Positions 31,120-43,947 are shown, counted from the first letter of the stretch. The stretch: 64,000 nt of DNA from Conus ventricosus (GCA_018398815.1 CM031602.1:101834994-101898993), one strand, 5' to 3'. Notes: generated from the sequence alone by a model not told the origin. Numbers and translations: made by a program.

Positions 31120-34100
31120 GATCTTTGAGATCAAAAACGTTTTTCAAGATAGGACAGGCTAGACTATCAGGAAAAAGAACTGACATTTTTAATTATAACA
31201 TAGAAAATTTATACACTAAACTTAATGATGTTTCGTTCATCAATTATATAAATGGTTTTCGATTTTGTTTGCCTCACTGAGACATTTGTTAATGAAAATT
31301 TCGATTTCTCTGGTGTGTTTATTGATTTGTGAAATTTCATGCTCCAGCAAAGAAATTCTCATATCAGGGTCGTCATTCTGGTGGTGTATTGCTAATGGTG
31401 AAAAAATATATAAAATGTTTGTTACTCAGGTCAGTGTAAACTGTGATAACATGATAGTCTTAAATGTTAGCAAAACATTGTTTAATACAACAAAGATGTT
31501 CTACTAATTGCATGTTATGTTGTACCAGAGGGAGGGCCGATAAATAATGATTATGCAGTTAAAGATGGAATCGTGATTTTTGAAGATAACATGTTAGAAA
31601 TCACAGAAAATAACGATGTAAATATCCTACTATGTGGTGATTTCAATGCACGGACAGGACGTCAACAACCCAAACTGGAGACTATTCAAATTTCACACCT
31701 GGAGATGATAGCGATGATGAGATGATTGTGATGTTGCTGGTGAGGGTGATTATAATATTGATGTCTATGATGGTGATGATTATATGATGAAGATTGTTGT
31801 ACTGAAGATGATCATGAAAATGATGGAAATAAATGTGTTAAAAGCGCTGCTCTAAAGACTCGTGTGTAAATAAGTTTGGTAAATCTTTGTTAGATTTGTG
31901 TTTTATGTTTGACTTAGAAATTTTGAATGGTACATACCATGATGATTCAAAAGGAGAGTTTACATTTGTGTCACCTAATGGCAGTAGCTTAATTGATTAT
32001 TTCATTGTCACTAAAAATTTACTGAGAAACTGCAGAATGAAGGTTGGCGATTGTTTATTTTCCTGGCATTTACCTGTAGAATTAAAATGGAAAATAGGTA
32101 ATATAAATGTAAAAGAAGAACATCCAGTATTTCATACAGAAGAGCGCTTTATTTGGTCTGAAGAACACGCCGAGACTTACAAGGAGGAATTAGATTCAGA
32201 TGAGTTCAAACAGTGCTGTGACGAAGCAACAGAGTATCTTGATGTGGATATCAACACTGGTTTAGAATATTTTGTGAAAGCTTTGTATAGTGCAGCAGCG
32301 TGTATGGTAAAGACCAAGGGAAGAACAAGAAAGAAGAGAGCGACTGGTTTGATGGTGAGTGCGAGAATAGGAAAAAAGTTGTGAAGAGGTGTCTGAAACG
32401 ATATCAAAGAGTCAAATCTATAACACTGAAAAAAGAACATAAAGCAACTTATGTCAGGGAAAGGAGAGACTATAATTTACTGAAGAAAGAGAAAAAGAAA
32501 GAATTTGATGAAAAACGAATTAATAAATTTAAAGCATCTGTTAACGACCCTAAATTGTTCTGGTCTACCATTCGATCGATCAGTAGAAAACCAGTTATTT
32601 ACAATGAAATAACCTCGCAGCAATGGTATGAACATTTCTACAGTGTATTCAATGGATTTGATAACGATTGTGAAGATTTGAGTGTAGATATAGATAGTGA
32701 CGAGCAGAGTGCTGATGAACCACTGTTTAATGACCAGATAACAAGAAATGAGGTCTTGAACAGTAATAAAACACATCAAATGTGGAAAAAGTGCTGGACC
32801 AGACAAAGTAGTGGAGAAAAGTTTAAATGTGCTAACTCTGTTGTTGTTGATTTCTTGGTTAGTCTTTTTAACTCTGTGTTTGATAAAGGGAATCTTTCCA
32901 GAATCTTGGTCTAAATCCATAATAGTTCCTCTTCACAAGAAAGGTGATAGTAACAATCCTGATAACTATCGGGGTGTTGCACTGACGAGTGTCATTAGTA
33001 AAATATATACACATATAATCAGCAAAAGATTAAAGGCATGGACAGAGAGGGAAGATAAAATAATGGAAGAGCAGGCTGGATTTCGATCTCAATATAGTAC
33101 AATAGATCATATATTTACACTGTATGCTTAGTACAAAAATACTTATTAACAAAATCCAAAAATGTATGTTGCATTTATTGATTTCCAGAAAGCTTTCGAT
33201 TCAGTCAACAGAAATGTTCTGTGGTATATTCTGAGGAAAAATGGTGTAAAATGGGAAGTTGTATGCAGCTGTTCATGGAATGTATGAGTCTGTTCTGGCA
33301 TGTGTTCGAGAGAAAGGTACTTACACCGATTGTTTCAGCTGCCCACGGGAGTGAAACAAGGGTGTCTGCTTAGCCCACTGCTGTTTACATTGTTATAAAG
33401 AATTAGCGATAGAGATATTGGGGGGAGGGAAACATGGAATACAAATGTTACCTGGTGCTGCTGACGTATTTCTAATGCTTTTCGCTGATGATGTTATCCT
33501 CCTAGCAGATACCCCTATTGGTTTGCAGAATCAATAGACACATTGAAAAGGAATCAGATAGGTTAAAATTAACAGTGAACTTAAACAAAACTAATGTAAT
33601 GGTTTTTAGAAATGGTGGTTACTTATCAAAATATGAAAGATGGTTTTATGGTGGAGTAGAAATTAGAGTGACAAGTAGCTATAAATACCTTGGGATGTTC
33701 TTCACAACAAAATTAAGCTTGAGCAAGTGCTGGCTTGAGATGTGCAGAAAGGGAAAGAAAGGCGTCATGGATATTCTGAGGACTATGAAAAAATTGAACT
33801 GCAATGATGTAAATTTATTTTGGAAATTATTCGATTCTCAGATACAGCCATTTGACATATGCATCAGAAGTCTGGGTATGTTGGATAATAGCCAAATGGG
33901 AAAAAGTTCATACCTACGCGATAAAGCGTATCATCCACGTACCCTTGCACGCATCAAATAAAATGGTTTATGGCGAAAGTGGGCGATACCCTCTGTTTAT
34001 ATAACTTGGGTTAGATGTGTTAAATATTGGCTGAAATTAGTAAACCTAAACCAATAACCAGACTCTGTGCTCAGGCGTACGAAATTTCTCATGCTGCAAC

Positions 34101-34631
34101 ATGAAAATGGAAAATTTAATTGGGTCTCCTGTATGAAGAAAATATTGACAGAGAATGGTTTTGGGGTAGTTTGGTTGTCACAAGGAGTGGGTAACGAAGC
34201 AAGATTTATTTCTGAATTCAGGGACCGCTTAATTTGTACGAATAAACAAAACTGGCATGCTGGCTGGATGGAAATGATAAATACGACTGGTTCTCTCATT
34301 TAAAAGTAATCTCGAAGCAGAGAAGTATCTTACAATTGTAACGCATAGATGGCATAAATATAGCTTAGCAAAATTTCGAACCAGAACGCTCGGTCCTTAG
34401 TGCCCAAACCAAATATGGTTCGAGAAATCGAATAATAAATCTTGCCAAATGTGTAGACAAAGAGGGAGTGTTGAGAACGAAGTGCATTTTGTGTTTGATT
34501 GTCCCGCATATGCCAATATCGCAGTGGCTGTAAAATTTTCAATGAATCAGTTGCTCAAGAAGAGATTTAGTAGCGATTTTATCAAGTGGAAACGAAAACA
34601 TTATGATAGAATTTGCGAAGTATGTCGCTGA
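31120..34631 (+). pseudogene. LINE ORF2 (endonuclease-reverse transcriptase), right copy, frameshifted
   Basis: The AP endonuclease starts near TDIFNYNIENLYTKLNDVSF and includes an LTETFVNENF motif (31,270-31,300), ILLCGDFNARTG at about 31,620-31,660 (catalytic Asp/Asn pair) and SPNGSSLIDYFIV at 31,970-32,010. The connector is Lys-rich (32,390-32,540). RT has IVPLHKKGDSNNPDNYRG (32,920), EEQAGFRSQYSTIDHIF (33,066), FIDFQKAFDSVNR (33,176), TGVKQGCLLSPLLFT (33,345) and FADDVILLAD (33,481). The tail has CQMCRQRG...HFVFDCPAY, a Cys-Cys-His-Cys motif at 34,449-34,510. At least six indels break the frame. Confidence 0.8.
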
Positions 34632-34749
34632 AGCTAGCACTTTTCGTAAAAAGAAAATAACGAATGAGAAAGATAACCCTTTGCCTAATGTTGCCTTGGC
34701 TCAGTAGTAAATCACTTAATGTGTCCTGATAGTCTATGTGAATGGTATA

Positions 34750-34811
34750 CTGTGTGTGCGTGCATGCACGTGCGCGCACGCGCACGCGCGCGCGCGTGCG
34801 TGTGTGTGTGT

Positions 34812-34882
<71 letters not shown>

Positions 34883-34890
34883 CGTGTGCG
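34750..34890 (+). repeat. Alternating CG/CA then (GT)n tract
   Basis: GTGCGCGCACGCGCACGCGCGCGCGC followed by about 35 GT units; a strongly alternating purine-pyrimidine stretch, mirror of 4,627-4,765. Confidence 0.9.
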
Positions 34891-35094
34891 TGCAGGGAGG
34901 GGGGGGGGAGTCGTATGGATGGATGGGTGCTTGTTTTGTTGATCCTTTTTTGTAAGTTATATGTATGGAAAGTTTGTAACATCATGAGGGAAGTCTTGCA
35001 TTTGTTTCCGTTTTAGGCGCTGTGGCTAGATATGACATGATACCCCCTTGCCAACAGGGCCTTTCGCTAATGGCAATAAAGTGTGTCAGTGTCA

Positions 35095-35168
<74 letters not shown>
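35095..35168 (+). repeat. (CT)n microsatellite
   Basis: Nearly pure CT; mirror of the interrupted GA tract at 4,345-4,415. Confidence 0.95.
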
Positions 35169-35171
<3 letters not shown>

Positions 35172-36154
35172 CTCTTCCCCAAAGCCCAACTTCAGGCCTC
35201 TGCGATTTATCCTGGCGAGAGGGCGGCACCCTCTGAACACCATCACCCGCCCCAGCAACGACCACCTTCAGGAGGCCTGTTCAGCAATGGGGGTTAAATT
35301 CATCAGCCATTGTGCCACCTTCACCACTCAACTGGTGCCCTGAGACTGGCGTTGTACTACAACTCTACACAACCCAGCAGGAAGGGAGTGGAACGTGTAA
35401 CACACAACCTCTTCCCCCCCCCCCCCCCTAGACGACAGGCCCTCCTACTCACCCCTACACGCCACACGTCTCGTGTTACCAACAGCACACGACGTTCCAG
35501 ATCCCCTCTCCTCCCTTCCCCAGTCACCCTCTCAGAATTCCCAAACCTTCCATCCATTTACGCACTTCTCATTCGTCTCCCCCGACCCCCCTCAGGAAGC
35601 CCCTTTAAGACCATCCAGCTCGCTTGTGCGTACACAGAGTGACCACAAGAACGTTCAGCCAGCCTCTCGCTCTGCTGCCCCAAATAACACTAAAACTCTT
35701 GACACAGCATCTGTTCCTATTGCACCCTCCCCCGTCCAGCAAGCCGCTCCAAGACTCCGCCGGCCAGATGTGTGTACGGGCAGTGACAACAGCACTGGTC
35801 CAGTCACCGTCTCCCCGCCAACCAAAGTGACCGTCCGCTATGTGCGCCGCGCGAGTGTGCTTTCCCCCGCCCCCATGGTTCAATAGATCTGTCCCTCCCT
35901 GCCCCTGCCTGCTCCTCCACCCTTCAGTTAACTTCCACGGACCCTGTCTCCTTCACATCATCTGTGGTATTGGCCATTCTTCGTACCTCCCCAGCACTCC
36001 ATGCTTCCCCCGTACTAGACCTTGCATTCATATCTGCAATGGAAGATAATTCTGCATAACTAACAGTGTGTGCTTGAATGGGTAAATGGGGAATAATGCT
36101 TCTCAAAACGAGCCTTCAGCATTCTGCTTAAAACAAACCTAAAAGGCAGAGAAG
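35169..36154. other. Intronic sequence of right receptor copy, no gene seen
   Basis: Mirror of 3,341-4,344, including a C run at about 35,417-35,428. Pro/Ser-rich frames here have no family resemblance. Confidence 0.5.
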
Positions 36155-36645
36155 TCAAGTTGGGACTTTCTGAGCACTGAGGAGAAAGTTAGGACTTTCT
36201 GAGCACTGAGGAGAAGGTAGGACTTTCTGAGCACTGAGGAAAAGTTAGGACTTTCTGAGCACTGGGAAAAGTTAGGACTTTCTGAGCACTGAGGAGAAAG
36301 TTAGGACTTTCTGAGCACTGAGGAGAAAGTAGGACTTTCTGAGCACTGAGGAGAAAGTTAGGACTTTCTGAGCACTGAGGAGAAAGTTAGGACTTCTGAG
36401 CACTGAGGAGAAAGTTAGGACTTTCTGAGCACTGGGAGAAAGTTAGGACTTTCTGAGCACTGAGGAGAAAGTTAGGACTATCTGAGCACTGAGGAAAGTT
36501 AGGACTTTCTGAGCACTGAGGGAAAGTTAGGACTTTCTGAGCACTGAGGAGAAAGTTAGGACTTTCTGAGCACTGAGGAGAAAGTTAGGACTTTCTGAGC
36601 ACTGAGGAGAAAGTTAGGACTTTCTGAGCACTGAGGAGAAACAAT
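36155..36645 (-). repeat. 29-bp intronic minisatellite, right copy
   Basis: Units of about 29 bp with TTAGGACTTTCTGAGCACTG, about 17 copies. It has fewer internal variants than the left array: the CCCCAG variants of the left arm are absent here. Confidence 0.92.
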
Positions 36646-37407
36646 CAAGTTTTCGAAATACCGGCATCTGACCAGTAGTGATGATATGTTAGTGAGTTTT
36701 CTCCCTTTGGAGATGGTCTCCTCAGAGACTATAAGCTTGCTGAAGGCTCATTTTGAGAAGCAGATGTATGCATGTAAGTTCGGGGTCAGTGGTTTCGGAT
36801 CATGCAGTGTGGAGAGTGCATTCTCGTCAATCGGAGAATGAGTCGTGAGAGGTTTGGTGGGGGTGGGGCGGGTGGTGTCGGATTGGATCACGTTATACTG
36901 AATTCACTGTAGATACAGGAATCCTACACCATAATGATCTGTTATGTCCATTCTGTATGAATATCGAAGAAACGAAGAAAACGAAGTTCATTTTGTTTTA
37001 TGGTGTCCATTTTAGGATAATTTAAGAAAACAGTTGATCGCTCCAAAACATACAGAATAGCAAGTGCTTTCAATCTTAATTTATTGTTATCCTCAATTAA
37101 TGCAAAAACTGAAGAAAGAACCCCTCTGCATTTACTTGTTAACAGTTTTTATAGCAAGAGAGATTGCAATGCACTAAATTGACTTATTATTAAGAGTGTA
37201 GGTAATGAAATATATAGTTGGTAATTTCATATTTTCTTTCTGTCTGTCGAAATCGTAAAGCTCTTGTTACTTTTCTGTGTACATATACCCCTTGCAATGA
37301 GCTTGGCTCCACTGGAATAACATTTTGTTGCCATGTCATTGTCACTGACAAAAAAGGATTACATCATCATCAATCATCATCATTACCCTAGGATGAAAAA
37401 AGTGCAC
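36646..37407. other. Intronic AT-rich sequence, no gene seen
   Basis: Mirror of 2,082-2,846; nothing recognised. Confidence 0.5.
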
Positions 37408-37557
37408 GTTCATAACTCCAAAAGAAGCTGCTTGCGAACGCTGATTCGCCAAAATAGAAAGCACGCCCGTGTTTCCTTGGTTGTTCTGTGTGCTCTGTGC
37501 CGCCATATGTGCCAAGCGATTCTGTGTCGTAAGTAGCATTCGTTTGGAGTTGTGAAC
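37408..37557. mobile_element. Fold-back MITE-like element, right copy
   Basis: GTTCATAACTCCAAAAGAAG at 37,408 pairs with the inverted GTTCACAACTCCAAACGAAT ending at 37,557. Mirror of 1,934-2,081. Confidence 0.58.
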
Positions 37558-38221
37558 TTGCATGCAATTCATCATGGGACAAGAGTTACTTTGCTTGTTG
37601 TTATTCCCTGTTTACTGCTCCCCTGCCGCATTGTGGGATTCCCTTTTGTTTCATTCAAATGGAGGTTACTGCATCTGTTACTGCTCCTCCGTGTACCTGC
37701 CTGACTATATTCGAGATGGAAAAGGCTGTCCCAGTCTTGAATATATATCAGTTTGTATTCATTTACTCTTTCAGTTGATGTTGCTGTACAGATGTCTCCA
37801 GTGCAGGGTATAGAGGCAAGATTTTGGGGGACGTTACCTTGTTTGTTCTGTGTGCTGGTGCTATCATATCTGCTAGGCGATTTAGTGTCACAAGCAGCAT
37901 TCGTTTAAAGTTGTGAACGTGCGTTTATTTCATCATGGGAGCGAGAGTTCCCTTTATGAAGTGTTTCCTGCAGAACGTTTCGGTCCTGTGTGATTTGTTT
38001 CAATAAAATCCTTTGTTAAATTTGAATGTGAATAAAACACGATAATGATAATGCTAACGCTAGTGCAGGCACTTAGAAAGGCCATTGCAGATGTAGCATA
38101 TGATACGATGTTTTAAATTTTCGCGACAGCATTCCACACTCCATACGTGCCTTTCTTATTGGCTGAGCAATAAACATCTTGACAGCACTTAAAATCACTT
38201 GAACGCTTTCTTGAAACAACT
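37558..38221. other. Intronic sequence, no gene seen
   Basis: Mirror of 1,263-1,933, with a diverged half copy of the fold-back element near 37,890-37,950 (GCATTCGTTTAAAGTTGTGA). Confidence 0.5.
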
Positions 38222-38299
38222 TCTTTCTCTCTCTGTCTCTGTCTCCCCCCCCCCCCGTCCTCGTCTCTCTCTCTCTCCTCTCTCCTCTCACTACTCTCT

Positions 38300-38337
<38 letters not shown>
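38222..38337 (+). repeat. (CT)n microsatellite with C run
   Basis: Pyrimidine tract, mirror of 1,165-1,262. Confidence 0.9.
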
Positions 38338-38409
38338 GAAAGTATAAAAGCCTAACACTAAGCATAGTAACTGACCATGACCTTCCTGTAAAGCAGGGAG
38401 CTGACTGAC

Positions 38410-38922
38410 CTGCCCACTGTTGCCACAGGGTGCTGCAGCATAATGCGGACAGGGCGGGAAGGTGCAGAACTCCTCATCACTGCCATCAAACAGTCCGCAT
38501 GAAAATCGCACACCAAGGTGAAGGGCACGTGCTGCCCTAAAGATTCACACAGGAAATGCAGCGAAATTAACGGCACGGCCGCCTTACATATGGAGGAGAG
38601 CGGTAAATCCCAGCAAAAGATGTGGCGTCATGTCTAGCCCAACAGTGCTGTCGACGTCACAGGCTAAAAACGCCCAGGTCCAAGTGCTGGTCACGGCAGT
38701 GGGAGATATACAGCGGACGGCGAAAGATGGCGAAGTCTGAAGTGTTTCCTAAGTCGGGCAGCGTGACGGGAGGACCGTCGGAGGGGAGGGGCTGCAGTGT
38801 CTGCTGTGAAGGGGAAGACAGCTCACACACGTAATGAGCGAGAGTCTTCGGCTACAGTCTTGGAGGAGAACGAAGTCATCGCTCAGTCTGCTGAGGTAAC
38901 CACACAGTGGTACGTGGGTATC
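38410..38922 (-). CDS. Receptor ectodomain exon, right copy
   Basis: Mirror of 579-1,092. It has the better LDLa text: LHFLCESLGQHVPFTLVCDF, then HADC, SDEEFC, TFPPCPHYAAAPCGNSGQ, then the donor GTCAGT (reverse complement at 38,404-38,409). The exon begins exactly at the LTR-A boundary (38,923), in the middle of a coding run, so the insertion has removed or displaced the upstream coding sequence. Frameshifts differ from the left copy. Confidence 0.6.
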
Positions 38923-40586
38923 TGTCACTGTATAAGACAGTAGACAGGGATATATGTATGAATATATCCCCCTTTATAACCACCCTTCCCCCTTTTACCT
39001 GAGAGTACGAACGCCACACAACAAACACACAGACAAAGGAAAATATGGTGCACAAACAAAAGGGTTTTTTTGCATTCGCACACGCATCCCCACAGAATGG
39101 CAATAAACACCAAGACCTCTACACCAACACACACAGGCGTTTTTCCCCCGGAAAAAAAAAACAAAACAAACAAAACAACAACAACAACAAAATCCAACTA
39201 TACAAACCCAAATACGCAAACATGCGCATGGTTCCTTATCCATCCCTGGCACGCGCACTTTCACATTAAGCCCTTCCCTTAGGACAAATCCACACCTCCC
39301 CCACTGAAGGCCAATACCAGAAGGGACAAGGGTGAATTATTACACACCTGGAAACCCCCAGGTGAAATATCAAAAAGGGTTGAACTTCATAGACCTGAGT
39401 GCCCCGCGATGTTTTTCCCAAGCGTTTTCCTTATGTATTTTTTTTTATGCCAGTGTCAGACTACCGAAAAACCCATCCCAAACCCCCCAAAAAATTTTAA
39501 AAACAATTTTTTCAGTGCCCAAAACCCCAATGTTGCACTTTCAGTACTTCATTCAAATCCCGGGTGGGATTTGACACAGGCAAGAAAAACAAACCCCCCC
39601 CTCAAAAAAAACAACAAAAAAAAAACAAAACGGCAACACAGTGTTTCCCCAATATAATTACGTAAACGCCGTCCTGTTTCACGACCCCCTCCCAAAAAAT
39701 TCCCCCCGCCCAAAAACAAGACCCCACTAAGCGTTGAGTGAAGCACAGGAATAAAGTCGTGAGCATCAAAGAGCGGGGCCCCCCTACTCCCGGGTCCCCA
39801 AACTACACTGCAAGTCACAGCAAAAATTACCGCAGTGAGCCCTTAAGAGCTTCCCCCCCTGAAGAAAATAAGCTGAATCGGGAACTGCAACACTGGGACT
39901 GCAGAAAAAAGGAGTCGGTGTCCCAACGGAAGCCCCGCGGATCCGGGTGGTCCCCCCGGGAAAGGGGGAAAGGGGCGGGGGATGTAGGGAATGGAGTGAC
40001 ACGACCCCCCCAACACGAGGGGCCGACCCTCACGATTTGCTGTGGGGGAAGGTAAAGAAACTCCCCGGAACCTTGGACAAAAACGGGAACGAACACATTG
40101 GAGACACCCCCCTCGCCGGGAACTGCAACAGCCAACCCCTGGAGAGCAGAACCCCCGCTGAACCCCGAAAACACCGACAGTCAAACTCGGTACCAAACCT
40201 TCAAAGTGGGGCGAGGGAGACCCAGAAACCCTGCCCCAACGAGAACAAATTTAGCACGGGGCCCAACCCAACCTTCGCGGATAACCCCCAAATTTCGTAC
40301 GACTTGAGACACACACGACCTCCGAATTCCCCTCGGAAACTCCAAGACGCCCACATGCACGGAATTCCCCACTCACATCGAAAAACTCCTTTTCACGAGT
40401 GTTCGACACACAAAAACCCACTATTCCGGCGAGTCAATGTTCTCCCCCTTTCCCCCCCCCTCCAAGAGTTGACAGAAAGCAAACCCCCGGCAGGAATCAC
40501 GCACTTCACGGCCATGCCCCCTTGGAAAATTTGGAGGGGCCCACCCCACAATTGTCACCGGGCGCCCTGTATCTTTCGTGCGTGAA
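38923..40586 (-). repeat. 3' LTR of element A
   Basis: Starts TGTCACTGTATAAGACAG at 38,923 and ends near TTTCGTGCGTGAAA. It is shorter than its sister by many single-base losses, as expected from poor base calling. It is also part of the right palindrome arm. Confidence 0.85.
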
Positions 40587-40759
40587 ATCCCCTTTCCCCC
40601 CAAAGTTTTTAAAGTAACCTTTAAATAAAAACCGAAGGGAAACCCACGAAAAAGCCCTTGTGTTACAGTTTTGGGAAAAAAGCAAAAAACCCCTCTTCCC
40701 TACTTTTAAGCCGGCAGGAACTCTACCCCAAAACCTAAAGAAACGAAACCCATTCTCAC

Positions 40760-41090
40760 CCCCCAAAAATTCCCCCACTAAAAACTGAAGTTGTATAACA
40801 ATCCCATCTGGTATCCGGCACTGGCGATTTGACCCCTCCAAATCTGAAGGGCGAATGGCCCATCGGGGGTAAACCCCCCCCAAAAGGTGGGTTCAAATTT
40901 AAAAGCCCATCCCAGAGCCAACTTTTTTTTTCCACTGGAATAGTTCTTTCAGCTGGATTGAGCTTCTTGCTGGCGACACTAAGGATGGACCTGCGTCGTG
41001 TTCCTGACAAGCACAGCCCTTCGCCCACCTCAAGGAAACGGTCTTTAGAATAAGCGACGTCCCGGAACGGGTAAAGGCATACAGGGGCAT
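40760..41090 (-). pseudogene. Element A RNase H domain fragment
   Basis: The minus-strand text SVASKKLNPAERTIPVEKKS matches the conserved 'A S R K L x P A E x x Y x x x E K E' block of Ty3/gypsy RNase H. It is followed by WDGLLNLNPPFGG and HSPFRF (the DHxPL-like block). The domain would degrade RNA in RNA:DNA hybrids. It runs to within about 170 bases of the 3' LTR, so no integrase follows it. Confidence 0.7.
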
Positions 41091-41149
41091 GAGAAAAAAA
41101 TTTTTTACTTCTAACGCCTCCTCACCCCCGGTTTTCCCACCACAGCGAT

Positions 41150-42000
41150 GCCGTTTTTCCTTGCAGGTCTGAGGGCAACGCTATTTCGAAAACCTGAAAA
41201 AATCGCGAAAACCCAACCAAACCCAGGAAACTGGTACCGCTTCTTCGTAGGGCGCGTAGCGAATAAAATGCGCTCCTTTTTGTCTTCCCAGCCTGATAAC
41301 CCCCTTCCAATCCTTACCCCAGGTGGACACCTAGTTTTTTCCTAATTTTCCCTTGGGCCGGGTAGAAAGACCACATCTCGAATGCAACCAGAACTGCTCG
41401 CAGTACAGACAAATGTTTTTTCTACCGACGTTAACCACCAAAACTCGTCGATGAAGTTATCAACACATCTGTCTCCAGTGGCTGAAGCAACCCTCATATA
41501 GGGTAAACACTGCTCCGAATTACCAAACCAAAAGGCATCTTAAACCCCCTGATAATGACCTGTGGTGTCGAGAAAAGCTGTCTTGGGGCGGTAACTTCGT
41601 CAAGGGATCTGCCCGAACCCTTTTTTTATGGCCCTTCTGGAACCCGTCGCCCCTCCCAGCTTTGCGAAAAAATACTCTATTCTGGCACGGCTCTGCACAA
41701 AACTCAACATTTTGTCAATCGACGAAGTCAACACAGAACCGTCTTTTCCCTCTTTCTTTTCACAACACGATTGGGGAGCATTTGGGGAACAGACTTCTCA
41801 AAGAAACCCCTTCTCAGCATCACTCCCCTTCATCACAACACAGTCGCGTTGAGAAAAAGGGACGGATACGGGCTCGATCGTACGGAACACTTTTAAAACA
41901 CTTGATTTGATGCCTCCAACGGGTAGACCGGAAGTTTGAAGACACCTGGAACTCGCCGACCAACTCGCCTGTTCCGAAATGATCGTCTTCGCACCAATCA
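41150..42000 (-). pseudogene. Element A reverse transcriptase domain, frameshifted
   Basis: The minus strand carries RFCVDF near 41,750, FKMPFGLV near 41,530 (the F-x-MPFGL block) and CVDNFIDE at about 41,450-41,470 (the position of the catalytic Y/F-x-DD; second D degraded in this reading). Later text YRKF-like and CPQTCKEK near 41,170 fits the connection to RNase H. Frame changes occur every 50-150 bases. Confidence 0.68.
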
Positions 42001-42299
42001 CACATCATCTGCGGGTTCTGACGCAGCCAGTGGTATACTGGGAAATTTTTTCCCAAGGTGGGCACCGCCCAAGAGCTTGTCCGAATCACCACTGCGCCAC
42101 TTTCTGTTGGCTTTTATCGTCCCCCTCCCACAAACGTTCAACGGTTGGCGTGGAGGTTTTCCCCACCCCCAACCTTTCCTTGTAATCGGCCTCCCCACCT
42201 TGGAATTTTGGAAAAGGTCTTGCCAACCAGTTCCAAATTGTTGTGCGACTGGGGCGTAACACCAGAACCCTCGCCCTGGTTTTAGGCAGGGCGGGATTG

Positions 42300-42960
42300 A
42301 CACAAAAGGCGCTTATAAGTTTTGCTGCTTTCCCCAATTTTCCTAGCAGCGCAATTTTGGCGATTCTGTTTTCCCCCAATCGAACACAAATTTACCAGCC
42401 GTCGGGCGTCCATGGTCCCTGGCTTGGTCCAAAAATCACGCAGCACCTTAAATTTGGGCCTCTTTCCCCCGTCCATACAAAACCGAATGGGGAAAAAAAC
42501 CCGGGCTTTTTTGGGAACCCCCCTATCCCCAAAAACGTCAGGCACCCAACACCCATCTAAGGCTTTTCTTGATTAACGCGGGGCTCTTCTTCAGGACCAT
42601 TTAAATGCCGACAAAACCATTGCATTTCGCATGGGATGGAGTATTTCGCAACCCTTTAGGGGCAACAAGCCGAACACCCGGTTTATCTTTTACCGTAAAA
42701 TGAGTACCCGGTCTGTAAAACCGTCGGGAATTCCTTCCCAGACCACTGGCAAATAGGCCCAGCAACTGACTCAGTGGTTTCTGTGCGAAGTGGGGTAGCC
42801 TCTGGATACCCGGGGGCGAAATCCCCTGTTCTAGTAAACCTGCACCCTGTTTCAGACATGGGGGCAATCGGCCCACTATATCCCCTCCCTGTCAAATGTT
42901 TTTGCTAAGAGGCATCTTGACAAAGGTACCGCTGACTCGCCCTTTATCCAAGGGACGTGG
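42300..42960 (-). pseudogene. Element A integrase domain, frameshifted
   Basis: The minus strand shows DIVG near 42,885 (first catalytic Asp), PEATPLRTETTESVAGPICQ near 42,790, a THFTVK block near 42,690 (after the second catalytic Asp position) and CNGFV near 42,610 (the CNG-x-VE-x-FNG block). These four blocks appear in the order and spacing of a Ty3/gypsy integrase core. The domain lies upstream of RT in the coding direction. Confidence 0.72.
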
Positions 42961-43794
42961 CACTTAAACAGACTTCCCATACCCGCCTTGCACTACACTC
43001 CCAGGCCCAAAGAAGTGGGGATATTTTCTCCTTTGTTTTTCCCCCCCCCCCCCCCCCCCCCCAAATGTCCGGGCCTAGGGAAATTGTGTCCGAGAGTTAA
43101 TACCTTCCTTAGGGACTTCGGCAACAAACCTGGGGGGCTGTTCCCCTCTCCCCTCTCGTACTTACGTACAAGAACTCGGGCTTTCCACATGAAGGAAAAC
43201 CCATTTCCCTGGGATGGGAAAACAAATTTTTTCCCCCACTCTTCTGGCCGTGCAAGGCTAACACCGTTCCGCCCAGAATCAGCCCTCTTTCAGCAGCCAC
43301 ACCGCTCCTTTTAAAACAAAGGTTGGGAGGGCCCTTCCGGCCTGACCTGAGCAGAGTCAACACAGCGACCCGAGGTGAATCCGATTTGCTGACATTATCC
43401 CAAGATTTGTCTCCCTGATGGGGTTACGGGACTCTCTCAGGATGGTGCTCCCCTCACGGCGTATTAAATTCCCCACCAGCACCTCCGAACTGACCCCACC
43501 CCGAGCCTCAACCTTCCCCCAAAGACGGGTTCAATGTACACAAAGACCAGGGGGTTTCTACGACATTTGGATTCAGCCAAACAACTGTCTGGTCCCCCCT
43601 GTTTAAAGGGGATCACTTGGACCGCCTCGCCGTGACCACGGTCGGTGCTCCTGTTCTCGAAACCCCTTGCCCTGACCCCGACCCTAACCCCCACCTCGGG
43701 GTTTAAAGGTTTTTTGGGGCAGGTACACACCCGCGTAGGGGAGCCTCCAATATACTGCTCTCCAAGACTGACACATATTGGAACACACTCCCAA

Positions 43795-43845
43795 ATTCGG
43801 ACAATTACGCTGGCGTGGCCTGCCCTGCACGCATAGCAAATCACC
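43795..43845 (-). pseudogene. Element A nucleocapsid zinc knuckle
   Basis: VICYACRAGHASV: Cys-x2-Cys-x4-His followed by a Cys in a shifted frame, the CCHC knuckle of gag. The protease region between here and the integrase (43,790-42,960) is not readable. Confidence 0.55.
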
Positions 43846-43947
43846 CCCTGCCTAGGGGCCCCTTTGGGGCACACTGATTGGGTGACCCCCTAATTTACTC
43901 CTCCCGCTGCCCCCGGCCTTTTTTACTGGAAAGCCTTTATTTTACCC

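Larger units (their letters stand above)
29100..34735 (+). mobile_element. LINE (2A-carrying, ORF1 + ORF2), right copy
   Basis: Plus-strand partner of 4,766-10,425 and the better one to read. Leader 29,100-29,512; ORF1 29,513 to about 30,560 and beyond; ORF2 endonuclease about 31,120-31,980; connector; reverse transcriptase about 32,900-33,720; C-terminal Cys/His motif 34,449-34,520. It ends at a GT/CG alternating tract at about 34,740. Target-site duplications are not visible because low-complexity tracts flank both sides. Confidence 0.87.
22140..39480 (-). repeat. Right arm of giant inverted repeat
   Basis: This is the reverse-complement partner of 1-17,363, colinear throughout, including the LINE, the minisatellite, the MITE and all receptor exons. 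Similarity continues inward of the hairpin to about 22,140, in poor-quality sequence that aligns with 17,110-17,363. Outward, the LTR-A copy continues past 39,480, where its partner lies left of the window. Confidence 0.92.

Noticed and set aside
1..39480. Simple missed-adapter or fold-back read artefact as the sole explanation
   Set aside because: A single folded read would give arms differing only by random errors. Here there are clustered substitutions and a several-kb non-palindromic centre. Allelic misjoin remains possible and is listed as a finding.
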